Shown here in pieces: positions 56,596 to 64,000 of a stretch of 64,000 nt of DNA. Source of the stretch: Planctomycetota bacterium (GTDB lineage Bacteria > Planctomycetota > Planctomycetia > Pirellulales > Pirellulaceae); NCBI GenBank assembly GCA_026692845.1, contig JAPLNM010000029.1:1-64000 (forward strand). Reading direction: 5' to 3'. Position 1 is the first letter of the stretch; every line of letters begins with the position of its first letter. A program made the translations under genes and the position numbers. The notes beneath the pieces were generated by a model. The model ran no database searches and was not told the origin of the DNA. It saw nothing but the letters and a program-made list of their open reading frames with translations.

Positions 56596-57474
56596 ATGAC
56601 AGGCTTGCAGAGCATGACGGGCCATGGCAGGGCCCAGCAAACCGACGATGGCCTTGCGCTCGAGGCCGAAGTCCGCTCGGTCAACAATCGCTTTTTGAAG
56701 GTGACCTACAAGCTTCACGAGTCTCTGGGTTTTCTGGAAAATCAGATCGAAGGCTTGGTCCGCGAGAAAGTCAGGCGAGGTTCCGTGCACGTGTCTCTAC
56801 GCGTCACAGGGGGGGCCACTGGCATGGCCAGCATGGTCTCGGTTTCCACGCTAAAGTCTTATTTGGATCAAACCAAAAGTGTGGCTTTCCTGGGCGGGAT
56901 TTCGATCGAACTCGGTTCGGTCCTGCAACTCCCAGGCGTCTTGCTACCGAACCCGGGTCCTGAGCCCGAGAAGCTCACGGCACTGGCTCTTTCGACCATT
57001 GGCCAAGCCCTGGACGAACTAAACCGCATGCGGCAGATCGAGGGTGGGCAGATGGCCAAAGAACTCATCGAAGCGGCCTCGAAAGTCCGTGCGATCAGCG
57101 GCCAGATCGAGGCCCGCGCGCCGAATGTCTTGATCGATTATCGCAAGCGATTGGAATCGCGAGTCCGATCCGCTCTTGCAGAAATGCTTCCGACGGTCGG
57201 TGAAATCGATGTTCTGCGGGAAGTCGTCCAATTCTCCGATCGCTGCGATATCCGCGAGGAAATCGTTCGCTTGTACAGCCACCTTGACCAATTCCTCGGA
57301 GCATTAAGCGACCGGGAGTCCCAAGGTCGGCGGCTTGATTTTCTGATTCAAGAGATCGCTCGCGAGACGAATACCATTGGAGCCAAGGCCAACGATGCGA
57401 CCATCGCGCACGGGGTCGTATCGATCAAAACGACGGTCGAACAGATGCGGGAGTTGGTCCAGAATGTCGAATGA
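56596..57474 (+). CDS. yicC: YicC family endoribonuclease-like protein
   Basis: A 292-residue cytoplasmic protein. The family start LQSMTGHGRAQ is followed by VEVRSVNNRFLKVTYKL-like text (EVRSVNNRFL), EGLVREKVRRGSVHVSLRV, and the C-terminal domain with DVLREVVQFSDRCDIREEIVRLYSHLDQF and LDFLIQEIARETNTIGAKAND. YicC is an RNA-acting protein with endoribonuclease activity reported in E. coli. Its stop overlaps the gmk start by 11 bp, as is usual for a yicC-gmk pair. Strong match to the family, with full length. Confidence 0.93.
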   Translation: MTGLQSMTGHGRAQQTDDGLALEAEVRSVNNRFLKVTYKLHESLGFLENQIEGLVREKVRRGSVHVSLRVTGGATGMASMVSVSTLKSYLDQTKSVAFLGGISIELGSVLQLPGVLLPNPGPEPEKLTALALSTIGQALDELNRMRQIEGGQMAKELIEAASKVRAISGQIEARAPNVLIDYRKRLESRVRSALAEMLPTVGEIDVLREVVQFSDRCDIREEIVRLYSHLDQFLGALSDRESQGRRLDFLIQEIARETNTIGAKANDATIAHGVVSIKTTVEQMRELVQNVE

Positions 57475-58057
57475 ACCCGGCAAGCTGATCATTATCTCCG
57501 GGCCGTCGGGATCTGGGAAATCGACCATCGTCGCAAGGCTTCTAGAAAGCTGTCCGCTGCCGCTTGTCCTGAGCGTTTCGGCCACTACCCGACCTGCAAG
57601 GCCCGGCGAGGTCCATGGCCAACAATATTGGTTTCTGAGCCCCGAGGAGTTTCAGGCCAAGCAGTCCAGGGGTGAGTTTCTCGAATGCAAAGAGGTTTTC
57701 GGGCGAGGATTTTGGTACGGAACGCTCAAAGAAGCCGTTTCGGCTGGTCTTTCTAGTGGGAAATGGGTAATCTTGGAGATCGACGTCCAAGGAGCCCTGG
57801 CCGTCCTAGACTACGATCCGAAAGTCATTACGATTTTTATCGACCCAGGATCGATGGACCAATTGGAACAACGCCTTAGAGACCGAGGAACCGATTCTCA
57901 AGACGCGATCCAACGTCGCTTGCAGGTTGCCAGGGAGGAAATGGGGCTCAAGCACCATTACCGACACAGCATCATCAACGAACGCGTCGATGATGCTGTG
58001 ACTCACGTCTGCCGGTTGCTCTGCCAATACGACTCCCGCATTGGCAAGCAATCCTAA
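57464..58057 (+). CDS. gmk: Guanylate kinase
   Basis: Gmk phosphorylates GMP to GDP with ATP, linking with guaA for guanine nucleotide supply. The 197-residue protein has the P-loop GPSGSGKST at residues 13-21, the GMP-binding segment VSATTRPARPGEVHGQQYWFL, and the adenine-binding region with RLRDRGTDSQDAIQRRL. The ATG at 57464 overlaps the yicC stop, so translation is probably coupled. Size and motifs are typical; the rpoZ gene follows at 60 bp. Confidence 0.95.
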   Translation: MSNEPGKLIIISGPSGSGKSTIVARLLESCPLPLVLSVSATTRPARPGEVHGQQYWFLSPEEFQAKQSRGEFLECKEVFGRGFWYGTLKEAVSAGLSSGKWVILEIDVQGALAVLDYDPKVITIFIDPGSMDQLEQRLRDRGTDSQDAIQRRLQVAREEMGLKHHYRHSIINERVDDAVTHVCRLLCQYDSRIGKQS

Positions 58058-58117
58058 AGGCCTGAATCCAGCGACCACTTCCCAGAGTTAAACTTAACCT
58101 TTCCGCGAGGCGTACCG

Positions 58118-58381
58118 ATGCTCGACGAGCTTAAAGAAGAAGCGATTGTCAACAAAGTCGGAGGGCGATTCAAACTATCGACCCTCATTCAAAAGCGACT
58201 GGTACAAATCAACCGTGGCGGTCGCCCGCTGGTCGATATGCACTCGGATGACAAAATGGAAATTGTCATTCAGGAAATTTTGCAGGACAAGATTTATCTC
58301 ACGCAGACAGGTGAATTGAAGATCTTCGGCGAAACGACCGAACAAGGAGACCTGCTGGACCTCGACGCTGGGGATCTGTAG
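58118..58381 (+). CDS. rpoZ: RNA polymerase omega subunit
   Basis: This 87-residue protein matches omega subunit layout: an N-terminal [39 protein letters not shown] (the helix that binds beta-prime), then an acidic C-terminal part. Omega helps assemble RNA polymerase. Its place directly after gmk is the standard gmk-rpoZ arrangement, which supports the call as the protein is short. coaC follows after 33 bp. Confidence 0.85.
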   Translation: MLDELKEEAIVNKVGGRFKLSTLIQKRLVQINRGGRPLVDMHSDDKMEIVIQEILQDKIYLTQTGELKIFGETTEQGDLLDLDAGDL

Positions 58382-58414
58382 AGATCTGCGGCCCTTGCAT
58401 CTCGAGCAGCCATC

Positions 58415-58966
58415 ATGGCCAGTACCAACCGGATCAAAGACCGGATTGTCGTCGGAGTCTCTGGAGGCATCGCAGCTTATAAATCTGCGGTGCTCGTGAG
58501 TCGATTGGTCCAATCCGGACATCGCGTATCGGTCGTCATGACCCCCAAGGCAACTGAGTTTGTCGGTGCGGCGAGCTTCGCTGCATTGACCGACTCTGCC
58601 CCGGTTCTCGATGCGTTTGATTCACGATTTCCACTCGGTCCGCACATCGAGTTGGCTCAAGACTGCAAGCTCTTGATCATTGCGCCGGCTACGGCAAGGA
58701 TCATCGCCTCTTGTGCTTGGGGAATGTCCAATGATTTGCTCTCGACTTTGTATCTGAACGTCGAGTGCCCAGTGCTCATGGCGCCTGCCATGAGCGCCCC
58801 GATGTGGGACAAGCCTGCTGTGCAGAGAAATATCCAGCAGTTGAAAACCGATGGTGTGCACCTAGTCGGGCCCGAGTCTGGGTGGCTTTCTTGTCGACGC
58901 GTTGGTTTTGGTCGGATGAGCGAGCCCGAATCGATCCTCGAAGCTTGTAAGCCCTGGTTGGAGTAA
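58415..58966 (+). CDS. coaC: Phosphopantothenoylcysteine decarboxylase (CoaC)
   Basis: A flavoprotein of 183 residues that decarboxylates phosphopantothenoylcysteine in coenzyme A synthesis. Visible: VGVSGGIAAYKSAVLVSRL (FMN-binding start), FPLGPHIELA with the catalytic His, IAPATARIIASCAWGMSNDLL, and the substrate-clamp Cys in GWLSCRRVGFGRM. The family PAMNxxMW box reads PAMSAPMW here: the usual Asn is replaced by Ser. It is a separate gene, unlike the fused coaBC of many bacteria; coaB follows 8 bp later. The overall identity is clear, the missing Asn is noted. Confidence 0.9.
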   Translation: MASTNRIKDRIVVGVSGGIAAYKSAVLVSRLVQSGHRVSVVMTPKATEFVGAASFAALTDSAPVLDAFDSRFPLGPHIELAQDCKLLIIAPATARIIASCAWGMSNDLLSTLYLNVECPVLMAPAMSAPMWDKPAVQRNIQQLKTDGVHLVGPESGWLSCRRVGFGRMSEPESILEACKPWLE

Positions 58967-58974
58967 CACGACAC

Positions 58975-59619
58975 GTGGCGCATATCGTCATTACTTCCGG
59001 ACCGACACGAGAGTATCTCGATCCGGTGCGTTATCTGACCAACGCTTCGAGCGGAAGGATGGGGACCTCGCTGGCCCAAGCTGCATTGGACCTAGGCCAT
59101 CAGGTCACGGTGGTTTCCGGTCCGGTGAGTGTCGAGTATCCGGCCAAGGCAAAAGTCGTCTGGGTGACGACCACTCAAGAAATGCTCGACGAGGCACGCA
59201 TGGCCTTTTCGAATGCCGACGGCCTGATCGGTGCAGCCGCTCCTTGCGATTACATGCCCGAGCATGTCGAGACGAGCAAGCTACAGAAAACCGGAAACGA
59301 CTTGATGCTTCATCTGAAGGAAACACCCGACATCGTCGCGACACTCGCGGCAAAGAAGCTTTCCAAGCAGTGGGTCGTGGCATTTGCCTTGGAGACCCAA
59401 GACGTCCGATTCCGAGCCATCGTCAAGCTTAGCCGCAAAGCCTGTGATATGATCGTCTCGAACAGTGCTCAAGCCATGAATTCGCTCGACAACAGTGTCG
59501 AGGTGATCTTGCGCGGCGGAACGGTGTTGGATCAGTTCTACGGTCCGAAACCGCTGGTCGCAACCGGAATTCTAAGGCTCATCGATAAACACTTGATCGT
59601 CCCTACAGCCAATTCTTGA
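58975..59619 (+). CDS. coaB: Phosphopantothenate-cysteine ligase (CoaB)
   Basis: A 214-residue CTP- or ATP-dependent ligase, starting at a GTG at 58975. It joins phosphopantothenate and cysteine. The start IVITSGPTREYLDPVRYLTNASSGRMG is the nucleotide-binding family motif. Later segments are AAPCDYMPEH, SKLQKTGN (in place of the KIKK motif) and FALETQD. It forms an operon with coaC (8-bp gap), while in E. coli both are one protein. The TTG alternative start of bshB1 overlaps its stop. Confidence 0.9.
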   Translation: MAHIVITSGPTREYLDPVRYLTNASSGRMGTSLAQAALDLGHQVTVVSGPVSVEYPAKAKVVWVTTTQEMLDEARMAFSNADGLIGAAAPCDYMPEHVETSKLQKTGNDLMLHLKETPDIVATLAAKKLSKQWVVAFALETQDVRFRAIVKLSRKACDMIVSNSAQAMNSLDNSVEVILRGGTVLDQFYGPKPLVATGILRLIDKHLIVPTANS

Positions 59620-59630
59620 GCCACCTTGCC

Positions 59631-60371
59631 ATGCACGGATCGATGCACCACGATTACCCGAACCTACCACCGGTCGACGAGCCGCTGGATATTCTTGTGG
59701 TGGCTCCCCATCCAGACGATGCGGAGTTGGGCATGGGAGGGACAATCGCCAAACTGCTCGAGCAACGCGTGCGTGTGGGGATTCTCGATTTGACCACCGG
59801 TGAGCCGACCCCTTTTGGCACGATGGAAAAACGTCAAGCGGAAACCAAAGCGGCTTCGGAGTTTTTACAAGTCACCTGGCGGTACAACTTGGGGCTCGCG
59901 AATCGGTTCCTTGAACCGACGCTAGAAAATCGTGCGAAGATCGCAGGGCTGTTCCGATTGGCCCGTCCCCGTTGGGTTTTTGCACCTTATTGGCTCGATG
60001 CACATCCGGATCATATCGCCGCGACCGAGTTGGTCGAAGCGGCCAGGTTCTGGAGCAAACTCACCAAATGCGATTTGCCTGGGAAACCATTTCACCCTCA
60101 ACGCATTTTCTATTACTACTGCATCCATTTGAAACATATCCCTCAACCGGCCTGGATCATGGATATCAGCTCGCATTGGCAAGCCAAAGCCGATGCGATC
60201 ATGGCTTACCGTAGCCAGTTCTACGAAGGAAAAGAACACCTTGATCCGCCGATCATCGAGCTATTGCGCGAGCAGGCTGCTACTTGGGGAATGTCCATCG
60301 GAGTTCGCTACGGAGAACCTTTCGCATCCAAAGAACCTCTGGGGCTTAGCGATCTTGCGCATTTGATCTAG
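59631..60371 (+). CDS. bshB1: PIG-L deacetylase, bacillithiol BshB1 type
   Basis: A zinc deacetylase of 246 residues. It has [15 protein letters not shown]-like sequence ([17 protein letters not shown] at about residues 27-30), [43 protein letters not shown] and the YEGKEHL motif, typical of BshB1, which removes acetyl from GlcNAc-malate in bacillithiol synthesis. Related BshB2 or LmbE-like enzymes are an alternative. bshA and bshC are not in the window. It comes directly after coaB in one unit. Start candidates are TTG 59616, ATG 59631 and ATG 59643. Confidence 0.85.
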   Translation: MHGSMHHDYPNLPPVDEPLDILVVAPHPDDAELGMGGTIAKLLEQRVRVGILDLTTGEPTPFGTMEKRQAETKAASEFLQVTWRYNLGLANRFLEPTLENRAKIAGLFRLARPRWVFAPYWLDAHPDHIAATELVEAARFWSKLTKCDLPGKPFHPQRIFYYYCIHLKHIPQPAWIMDISSHWQAKADAIMAYRSQFYEGKEHLDPPIIELLREQAATWGMSIGVRYGEPFASKEPLGLSDLAHLI

Positions 60372-60403
60372 GCCCACTTGACCTTATGGAGAGTCCCACC
60401 TGA

Positions 60404-61393
60404 ATGAACTCAAACCGCCGGCATTGGATGCAGCTTGCTACCTTGAGCGCCTCAGGTGCGCTGATCAGTGGGTGTTGGCAAGGCTCCCAAGACGCGCGCA
60501 CCGCAGCGGGCCAGTCTAACACATCGGATGATCGCTTGCCGGTCGTGGCGACCACCGGGATGATAGCCGACATGGTCCGGAGCATTGGACGCGACGCGGT
60601 CCGACTCACGCAATTGATCCCGGCCGGGGTGGACCCTCACTTGTACAAACCGATCCGGGACGATGTCGTGGCGATCGTCCACTCGAAAATCGTTTTCTAC
60701 AATGGGCTCAAACTCGAGGGACGCATGGCCGACGTGCTCGGCGGCGGCTCGAAGTCCGATCGCGTGCATGTGGCCCTTTCCGATTCGCTCGATCCATCGA
60801 GTTTGATCGGGGAGTCGTCGAGCGATGCGATCGATCCGCACATTTGGATGGACGTCTCGATGTGGAGCAAGACGATCGGGTGCATCCGCGATACGCTCGG
60901 TAGATTTCTTGTTCACCACCAAGAGCGGTTGGATCGAGCCGCGCAGGAGTTGATCGTGCAGCTCGAAGCGCTCGATCGATACGGGCTAGAGGCCATCGAG
61001 AGGATTCCCAAGCCGCAGCGGATCTTGATTTCCTCGCACGATGCGTTCCAGTACTTTGGCCGACGCTATGGGTTGAGGGTCGAGGGTGTCCAAGGGATCT
61101 CGACAGCCTCCGAGGCAGGGCTTCAGAGGATCCCGGAGTTGATCGAGTTGATCGGCGAGAATTCCGTACCGGCGGTCTTCAAGGAATCAAGTGTTGCGGG
61201 CAAGATGATCGATGCGGTGATCGAAGGAGCCGCAAGCCGCCGAATCGAGCTTCGTGTCGGCAAGGAACTCTACTCCGACGCGCTCGGTCCAGTTGGCTCC
61301 GGAGCCGAGACTTACCTGGGGATGATGAAGCATAATTTCGATAAGGTCGCCGAGGCACTCTCGGGTGGCCGTTCAACGCGATCAGGCATGTAA
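60404..61393 (+). CDS. Metal ABC transporter substrate-binding lipoprotein
   Basis: A 329-residue cluster A-I (TroA/ZnuA-like) binding protein with a leader ending in LISGCWQG, a likely lipidation Cys. Metal ligands visible are His in VDPHLYKP, His in IDPHIWMD, His in ISSHDAFQYFGRRYGL and Asp in ELYSDALG, the HHHD set of TroA-type zinc/manganese proteins. GISTASEAGLQR also fits the family. It ends the plus-strand run, and no permease or ATPase gene follows; the downstream genes are on the minus strand. GGAGAG supports the start. The metal, Zn or Mn, is not decided. Confidence 0.9.
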   Translation: MNSNRRHWMQLATLSASGALISGCWQGSQDARTAAGQSNTSDDRLPVVATTGMIADMVRSIGRDAVRLTQLIPAGVDPHLYKPIRDDVVAIVHSKIVFYNGLKLEGRMADVLGGGSKSDRVHVALSDSLDPSSLIGESSSDAIDPHIWMDVSMWSKTIGCIRDTLGRFLVHHQERLDRAAQELIVQLEALDRYGLEAIERIPKPQRILISSHDAFQYFGRRYGLRVEGVQGISTASEAGLQRIPELIELIGENSVPAVFKESSVAGKMIDAVIEGAASRRIELRVGKELYSDALGPVGSGAETYLGMMKHNFDKVAEALSGGRSTRSGM

Positions 61394-61680
61394 CTTGTTC
61401 GTGCCTTGCATTGGATTTCGTCGTACTCGTACTCAGCGAAGCGGTACTCAGTCCGCCGCGGCGGACGGTACTCGTACTCGATGGCTGTTTGAACTGCGGC
61501 GATGCCGATAGAGGCGAATTCAAGCAATGCCTCTGCTAGCGCTCTAAGTCCATCTGGATCGCCGTAAATTCCTATCAACGGATCCTCATCGTCAAAGGGT
61601 TCATAGTAATGAATGACGACGTTTTGCTTTTTCTTCATCGTAGTGCGCTCAGCGTCTATTTCGACCATGGGGGGAATCAA
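61312..61680 (-). CDS. Imm32-like small protein with repeat-derived C terminus
   Basis: The frame codes up to 122 residues; the Met at 61638 gives 108. The core KKQNVVIHYYEPFDDEDPLIGIYGDPDGLRALAEALLEFASI resembles Imm32-type immunity proteins. After residue 60 the text becomes EYEYRPPRRTEYRFAEYEYD, which is a translation of dispersed repeat B (61421-61482), and the last 27 residues are antisense to the metal-binding gene. It thus looks like a gene whose end was replaced by a repeat. No toxin gene is nearby. The family name is tentative. Confidence 0.5.
   Translation of the reverse strand: MIPPMVEIDAERTTMKKKQNVVIHYYEPFDDEDPLIGIYGDPDGLRALAEALLEFASIGIAAVQTAIEYEYRPPRRTEYRFAEYEYDEIQCKARTSYMPDRVERPPESASATLSKLCFIIPR
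61421..61482 (-). repeat. Dispersed palindromic repeat family B, copy 2
   Basis: GTCCGCCGCGGCGGAC (61451-61466) is a perfect 16-bp palindrome flanked by GTACTC units. It matches the reverse complement of 8994-9047, with GTACTC for GTGCTC. Confidence 0.8.
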
Positions 61681-61707
61681 CGATCGCTAGGGCTAGAACG
61701 TATACTT

Positions 61708-61929
61708 TTACTTGGTATGCAATACAATTAAGCCGTCCACATCAGCGCCCAACCCCCGGTCAAGCTCATCGAATCCTTTTTCGACTTCATATTTGAGCGT
61801 TTCGCTCGCCCTAAGCATTCTGAGGCCTTCAGCAATGACATCCTCTTCGGATAGAAACCGACGAGAGTCAACAAGACGTTTCACGAATGGTGCAAAATCA
61901 CTTGGTATTTGGACTGTCATTTTGTACAT
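61708..61929 (-). CDS. Ribbon-helix-helix antitoxin-like protein
   Basis: A 73-residue protein starting at the Met at 61929 (or 61920). A beta-strand (MTVQIPSDFAPFVKRLV) and two helices (SEEDVIAEGLRMLRASETLKYEVEKGFDELDRG) match ParD/CopG-type antitoxins. The usual toxin gene overlapping its end is not present; the next gene on this strand is the Imm32-like one. It may be an orphan regulator or the remains of a toxin-antitoxin pair. The frame to 62088 is longer but not family-like. Confidence 0.7.
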   Translation of the reverse strand: MYKMTVQIPSDFAPFVKRLVDSRRFLSEEDVIAEGLRMLRASETLKYEVEKGFDELDRGLGADVDGLIVLHTK

Positions 61930-62103
61930 TCTCCGATTTAGGGACACCCAAATTGTACACTTGTCCGGCATGCTTGCCACGCAAAGGGCCGGAACATCTA
62001 GTGAGGATGCCCTTTTCCGGGCACCCTCCCCACACCACCAGGCATGCTGGTCCGCACCGGGCCGTTCAATGAGGATGACCATGCTCAACCCCGCGTCCTC
62101 GAT

Positions 62104-62168
62104 GCCGATCGTTGATCGAGGAAAACGCTGCAGTTAAGGGCTCTTAGCCTTTTTCACCCACAAATTCC
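62104..62168 (-). repeat. Dispersed repeat family A, copy 2
   Basis: The reverse complement carries GGTGAAAAAGG, CTAAGAGCCCT and AGCGTTTTCCTCGA, matching 8666-8731. It lies 10 bp downstream of leuD, so it could also affect the end of that transcript. Confidence 0.75.
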
Positions 62169-62177
62169 GCGGGAGGC

Positions 62178-62762
62178 CTAATGCCTAAGCTCGTAGTCGG
62201 TGATTTTCGACTCGTGTTCCAGGGTCAAGCCGATGTCGTCGAGGCCGTGGAGCAAGCAATGGCGGCGAAAGGGCTCGACGTCAAAACTCGCCGAGAATCC
62301 TTGGTCGTCGAAAACCCGATTTTGCTCCAGATCGACCGTGAGTCGATAAGGCACATTGGATTGGAATCGACGAAACAATTCTTCGACGAGTTCTTCGGAC
62401 AAGGCGATCGGCAAGACGCCGTTTTTGAAGCAGTTGTTGTAGAAGATGTCGGCAAACGAGGGAGCGATGACGGCTCGAATCCCGTAGTCTTCGATGGCCC
62501 ACACGGCGTGTTCACGCGACGAGCCGCTGCCGAAATTTCTCCGGGCCAGCAGGATCTGCGCCTGAGCGTTGCGGGGCAGATTCAGTTCGAACGTCGGGTT
62601 CGGATCGCCGTTTTCGAGGAATCGCCAGTCGAAGAACAGAAATTGGCCGAATCCCGATCGTTCGATCCGCTTGAGAAACTGCTTGGGGATGATTTGGTCG
62701 GTATCGACGTTCGCACGGTCCATGGCTGCTGCGACGCCATAGAGTTTTGTGAATGCTTTCAT
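62178..62762 (-). CDS. leuD: 3-isopropylmalate dehydratase small subunit
   Basis: LeuD pairs with LeuC to isomerise 2- and 3-isopropylmalate in leucine synthesis. The 194-residue protein has the swivel-domain signatures [74 protein letters not shown] (GSGSSREHA is diagnostic). It follows leuC by 36 bp on the minus strand. A 479-codon frame on the plus strand covers both genes and is rejected as antisense. Confidence 0.95.
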   Translation of the reverse strand: MKAFTKLYGVAAAMDRANVDTDQIIPKQFLKRIERSGFGQFLFFDWRFLENGDPNPTFELNLPRNAQAQILLARRNFGSGSSREHAVWAIEDYGIRAVIAPSFADIFYNNCFKNGVLPIALSEELVEELFRRFQSNVPYRLTVDLEQNRVFDDQGFSASFDVEPFRRHCLLHGLDDIGLTLEHESKITDYELRH

Positions 62763-62798
62763 GGTCCTGGGTCTTCGTTGAGGGTTTGGGGGGCCCGA

Positions 62799-64000
62799 TC
62801 AGCGGTATTGCCAATCGCGAATGTCGATGAATTTGCCGGCGATTGCAGCGGCTGCGGCCATCGCTGGGGAGACCAAGTGGGTACGGCCAGCTTTGCCTTG
62901 TCGGCCCTCGAAGTTGCGGTTGGAGGTCGAGGCGCAGCGTTGGCCTGGATCGAGTCGATCGGGGTTCATGGCCAAGCACATGCTGCAACCGGCTTGACGC
63001 CAATCGAAACCTGCTTCTTTGAAAACGCGATCGAGACCTTCTTTTTCCGCTTGCTGTTTGACCAGTCCGCTTCCGGGCACGACCATTGCGTCGACTTGCC
63101 CGCAGACCCGGTAGCCTTGGACGACTTTGGCCGCCGCGCGGAGGTCTTCGATGCGGGCGTTGGTGCACGAGCCGATAAAGACGCGTTGGATTGGGGTATT
63201 GGTAAGTTTCTCTCCGGCTTGGAGACCCATGTAGTCCAGGGCGCTGGCCGTCGACTTGCGCTCGGTTTCGTCTTGGAAGTCCTCCGGAGATGGAATGGGT
63301 GTATTGACCGAGATGACTTGGCCGGGGTTGGTTCCCCAGGTGATCTGCGGTTCGATGTCTTGACCGCGGAACAGATCGACACGGTCGTACCTAGCGCCGG
63401 GATCCGAAGGGAGATTTCGCCAAAGCTCGATGGCGCTCTGGAGGTCCTTTGGAGCAAAGGGCCTGCCTTGGAGGTAGTCGAAGGTCGATTGGTCAGGAGC
63501 GATCATACCGGCACGAGCTCCGGCCTCGATCGACATGTTGCACACGGTCATGCGTTCTTCCATCGAGAGGTTACGAATCACCTCACCGGTGTACTCCAAC
63601 ACATAACCGGTTCCACCTGAGGTGGTCAACTTGCCAATCAAATACAGAATCAGATCCTTGGCTGTCACCCCGGGTGCCAACTGCCCATCGACGCGCAGTT
63701 CGTAGGTTTTGGGGAGATATTGCAAAAGCGTTTGGGTTGCCAGCACGTGTTCGACTTCGCTCGTTCCGATGCCGAAGGCAAGCGCACCGAATGCGCCGTG
63801 GGTTGCCGTGTGGGAGTCACCGCAGACGATCGTCATGCCAGGTTGGGTGTATCCGAGTTCCGGACCGATGATGTGGACGATCCCCTGGTGTGGATCGTTC
63901 AGATCATAGAGTCGGATTCCGAACTCTTTGCAGTTATTGCGCAACGTATCGACTTGCTGGCGCGCGATTGTGTCGGCGATTGGCAAGGACCTGTCGGAGG
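62799..64000 (-). CDS. leuC: 3-isopropylmalate dehydratase large subunit (partial)
   Basis: About 400 residues of LeuC are present; the start lies beyond the window edge, as the frame continues through [22 protein letters not shown] to base 64000. Roughly 75 N-terminal residues are missing from a usual 470. Iron-sulfur cluster Cys are visible in [12 protein letters not shown] and [12 protein letters not shown]. Other signatures are [34 protein letters not shown] and [13 protein letters not shown]. With LeuD it makes the aconitase-type enzyme of leucine synthesis. leuD follows at 36 bp. Confidence 0.95.
   Translation of the reverse strand, partial: SDRSLPIADTIARQQVDTLRNNCKEFGIRLYDLNDPHQGIVHIIGPELGYTQPGMTIVCGDSHTATHGAFGALAFGIGTSEVEHVLATQTLLQYLPKTYELRVDGQLAPGVTAKDLILYLIGKLTTSGGTGYVLEYTGEVIRNLSMEERMTVCNMSIEAGARAGMIAPDQSTFDYLQGRPFAPKDLQSAIELWRNLPSDPGARYDRVDLFRGQDIEPQITWGTNPGQVISVNTPIPSPEDFQDETERKSTASALDYMGLQAGEKLTNTPIQRVFIGSCTNARIEDLRAAAKVVQGYRVCGQVDAMVVPGSGLVKQQAEKEGLDRVFKEAGFDWRQAGCSMCLAMNPDRLDPGQRCASTSNRNFEGRQGKAGRTHLVSPAMAAAAAIAGKFIDIRDWQYR

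Noticed and set aside
62181-63620. A 479-codon plus-strand frame across leuC and leuD
   Set aside because: It is antisense to two firmly identified genes and shows no domain; long antisense frames are common in GC-rich codon use.
1-64000. CRISPR arrays, rRNA operons and known defence systems
   Set aside because: No regularly spaced repeats with unique spacers, no rRNA-like sequence and no cas, restriction or abortive-infection gene set was found.

Overview
The window looks like chromosome from a planctomycete, most likely a Pirellula-like lineage (inference). The markers are two DUF1559 pseudopilin-type proteins, two DUF1598 proteins, a DUF1580 protein, a DUF6268-like proline/tyrosine-repeat surface protein, separate coaB and coaC genes, secreted cysteine-rich proteins and many small leader-bearing hypotheticals. 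No rRNA, CRISPR array, insertion sequence or recognisable defence operon was seen.

Bases 1-3.95 kb are one end of an integrated element, all on the minus strand: a tyrosine integrase beside a tRNA-Met(CAT) gene, a DUF1580 protein, a 312-aa putative DNA-binding protein, a 61-aa protein and a decayed ParB-like gene. Its far end lies outside the window. The tRNA contains an exact 49-bp tandem duplication that makes it 123 nt long.

From 4 to 37 kb the content is mainly housekeeping: DUF1598-scpB; an acyltransferase and dapF; an M20 peptidase; a DUF1559/lipoprotein pair; fur; membrane proteins with an HGSNAT-like acyltransferase; a di-haem peroxidase; a cysteine-repeat secreted protein; a GT4 glycosyltransferase; a plus-strand run guaA, ettA, a TerB-like gene and glnS; a serine beta-lactamase-fold hydrolase; an SDR; a PDZ protein; a PstS-like protein; a VanZ, GT2 and GT-C-like operon; and a second DUF1598 gene. 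From 37 to 56 kb secreted and envelope proteins dominate: a repeat-rich barrel-like protein, a 1409-aa BNR beta-propeller interrupted by three PDZ domains, a second DUF1559 protein, a DUF1573 protein, a 1114-aa TPR protein and a second cysteine-rich protein. malQ, asnS and rnhA lie among them.

From 55.9 to 61.4 kb a plus-strand run holds secG (with a repeat tail), yicC, gmk, rpoZ, coaC, coaB, bshB1 and a metal-binding lipoprotein. It joins nucleotide, transcription and thiol/CoA metabolism. The window ends with an Imm32-like gene, an orphan ribbon-helix-helix gene and leuCD on the minus strand (leuC cut by the edge). Two non-coding areas, 8.6-9.4 kb and 61.4-62.2 kb, share the same two dispersed repeat families.

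No complete new system can be demonstrated from sequence alone. The most unusual loci are the duplicated tRNA beside the integrase, the propeller/PDZ chimera, the cysteine-repeat secreted proteins, RNase HI with an added zinc ribbon, and the repeat-tailed SecG. All family names come from reading motifs by eye; no database search was run.
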